64,000 nt of DNA, taken from assembly GCF_036924515.1 (NCBI RefSeq), contig NZ_JAZHRR010000001.1, positions 2,699,001 to 2,763,000 on the forward strand, in the 5' to 3' direction. This DNA is from Bradyrhizobium sp. AZCC 1610. Lineage in GTDB: Bacteria; Pseudomonadota; Alphaproteobacteria; Rhizobiales; Xanthobacteraceae. Positions 63,391 to 64,000 of this stretch are shown here, piece by piece. The position numbers and the translations under genes were made by a program. The stretch's first letter is position 1. Each line of letters starts with the position of its first letter. The notes beneath the pieces were generated by a model. That model was not told the origin of the DNA. It did no database searches and worked only from the letters and a program-made list of their open reading frames with translations.

Positions 63391-64000
63391 ATGGAGATAT
63401 CGTTGAACGCGCGGCAGCCAGTCGTGAGCGATTCCGGTGCGGCCATTGCCGTGCGGCCGGGTGCGGAAATCGAACTTAAGCTGCTTGCGCCGCAAGGGTC
63501 CCTCGAAAAACTGCGCGAACTGCCCGTTATCCTGCAGCACGCGCGCAACCGGGGCGCGTTTCACCGGCTGGAAACGGTGTATTACGACACGCCAGAGCGA
63601 CTGCTCTTCCAAAATGGCATGTCGCTGCGCGTGCGGCGCAGCGGCAAACACTTCATCCAGACTCTGAAGCTTTTACCCAACAGCGGGCAACCTCTGATGC
63701 GACGGCAGTGGGAAGCACCGGTTGACGGCGTCACCCCTGATCTGGCGCGGCTTCCCGCCGATGAGGTTGGCGATCCAGTGACGACGCTGACCAACGACGC
63801 GCTGGTGCCGGTTTTCGCGACGAAGGTTCGCCGGCACGTACGGCAGCTCGACCTGCCCGATGCTTCCGTTGAAATCGTATTCGACGAGGGGACGATCGAG
63901 GCCGGTGCGCGCCAGGAAGTCCTGTCCGAAATCGAACTCGAATTGAAGAGCGGCAACGCAGACGTCCTGTTCGATCTCGGAACGCAGTTGGTTGATGCCG
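63391..64000 (+). CDS. CYTH-domain (triphosphate tunnel) protein, 3' end cut by window
   Basis: About 203 residues are visible. The CYTH core begins GAEIELKLLAPQGSLEKLRE with the ExExK signature, and continues LETVYYDTPERLLFQNGMSL, RVRRSGKHFIQTLKLL and VLSEIELELKSGNADVLFDL, with acidic and basic residues lining the tunnel. It should cleave inorganic triphosphate or a similar substrate; many relatives carry a C-terminal CHAD domain, which would lie outside the window. The ATG at 63391 or the TTG at 63403, with GGAG ahead, is the start. Confidence 0.85.
   Translation, partial: MEISLNARQPVVSDSGAAIAVRPGAEIELKLLAPQGSLEKLRELPVILQHARNRGAFHRLETVYYDTPERLLFQNGMSLRVRRSGKHFIQTLKLLPNSGQPLMRRQWEAPVDGVTPDLARLPADEVGDPVTTLTNDALVPVFATKVRRHVRQLDLPDASVEIVFDEGTIEAGARQEVLSEIELELKSGNADVLFDLGTQLVDA

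Overview
The window looks like chromosomal DNA of a Bradyrhizobium-type alphaproteobacterium (Nitrobacteraceae). The support is high GC content, the housekeeping order hda, ppk, ppx next to a CDP-alcohol phosphatidyltransferase and purM-purN, and several interspersed palindromic repeat families that I recall from Bradyrhizobium and Rhodopseudomonas intergenic regions. No rRNA, tRNA, CRISPR array, prophage or intact insertion sequence was found.

Region 1 (1-2400) holds an ArsR repressor and SRPBCC protein pair with palindromes upstream, a DUF1801 protein and a methyltransferase. Region 2 (2400-11900) is the most distinctive part and reads as a metal-stress island. It has an 18-cysteine copper-storage-type bundle protein, a Met/Cys-rich exported protein, a FixH/YtkA-like protein, a CusB/CusA-type RND pair, and a SigF-type ECF sigma factor with its NrsF-type membrane anti-sigma partner. 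A run of very small membrane or exported proteins follows, two of them methionine-rich relatives only 40-44 residues long, and a c-type cytochrome with a Met/Gly-rich linker. Two identical promoter-like motifs (GTAACC, 16 bases, CGAA) stand before the sigma gene and before the small-protein cluster, which ties them into one likely regulon.

Region 3 (12000-16500) has an FAD oxidoreductase, a methyltransferase and a chemoreceptor. Region 4 (16600-24800) is core: ppx, ppk with a Pho-box-like site upstream, hda, the phosphatidyltransferase, purM-purN, a frameshifted glutathione S-transferase and a cold shock gene. Region 5 (25100-36950) holds a beta-barrel protein, rnd, selO, aspS, a large anchored protein of unknown function, maeB and a DoxX protein. 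Region 6 (36970-49300) holds a TRAP transporter operon, a deacetylase, a glutathione peroxidase, a double-domain L,D-transpeptidase, creA and several small exported proteins.

Region 7 (47780-56100) includes a MocR-type regulator divergent from a flavin-binding protein, an M20 peptidase, a metal/cobalamin-binding-type protein, a thioesterase, and an AraC regulator, nitrilase and aldoxime dehydratase set that forms a plausible aldoxime-to-nitrile-to-acid pathway. Region 8 (56300-64000) is accessory: a GNAT enzyme, a DUF2161 nuclease-like protein, a frameshifted GrlR-like protein, a toxin-antitoxin pair whose toxin frame is also broken, an SDR, a tyrosine phosphatase, small conserved proteins, and the start of a CYTH (triphosphate tunnel) protein cut by the window end. 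Three genes (GST, GrlR-like, toxin) each need a single-base change to restore the frame; this is either local decay or sequencing error.
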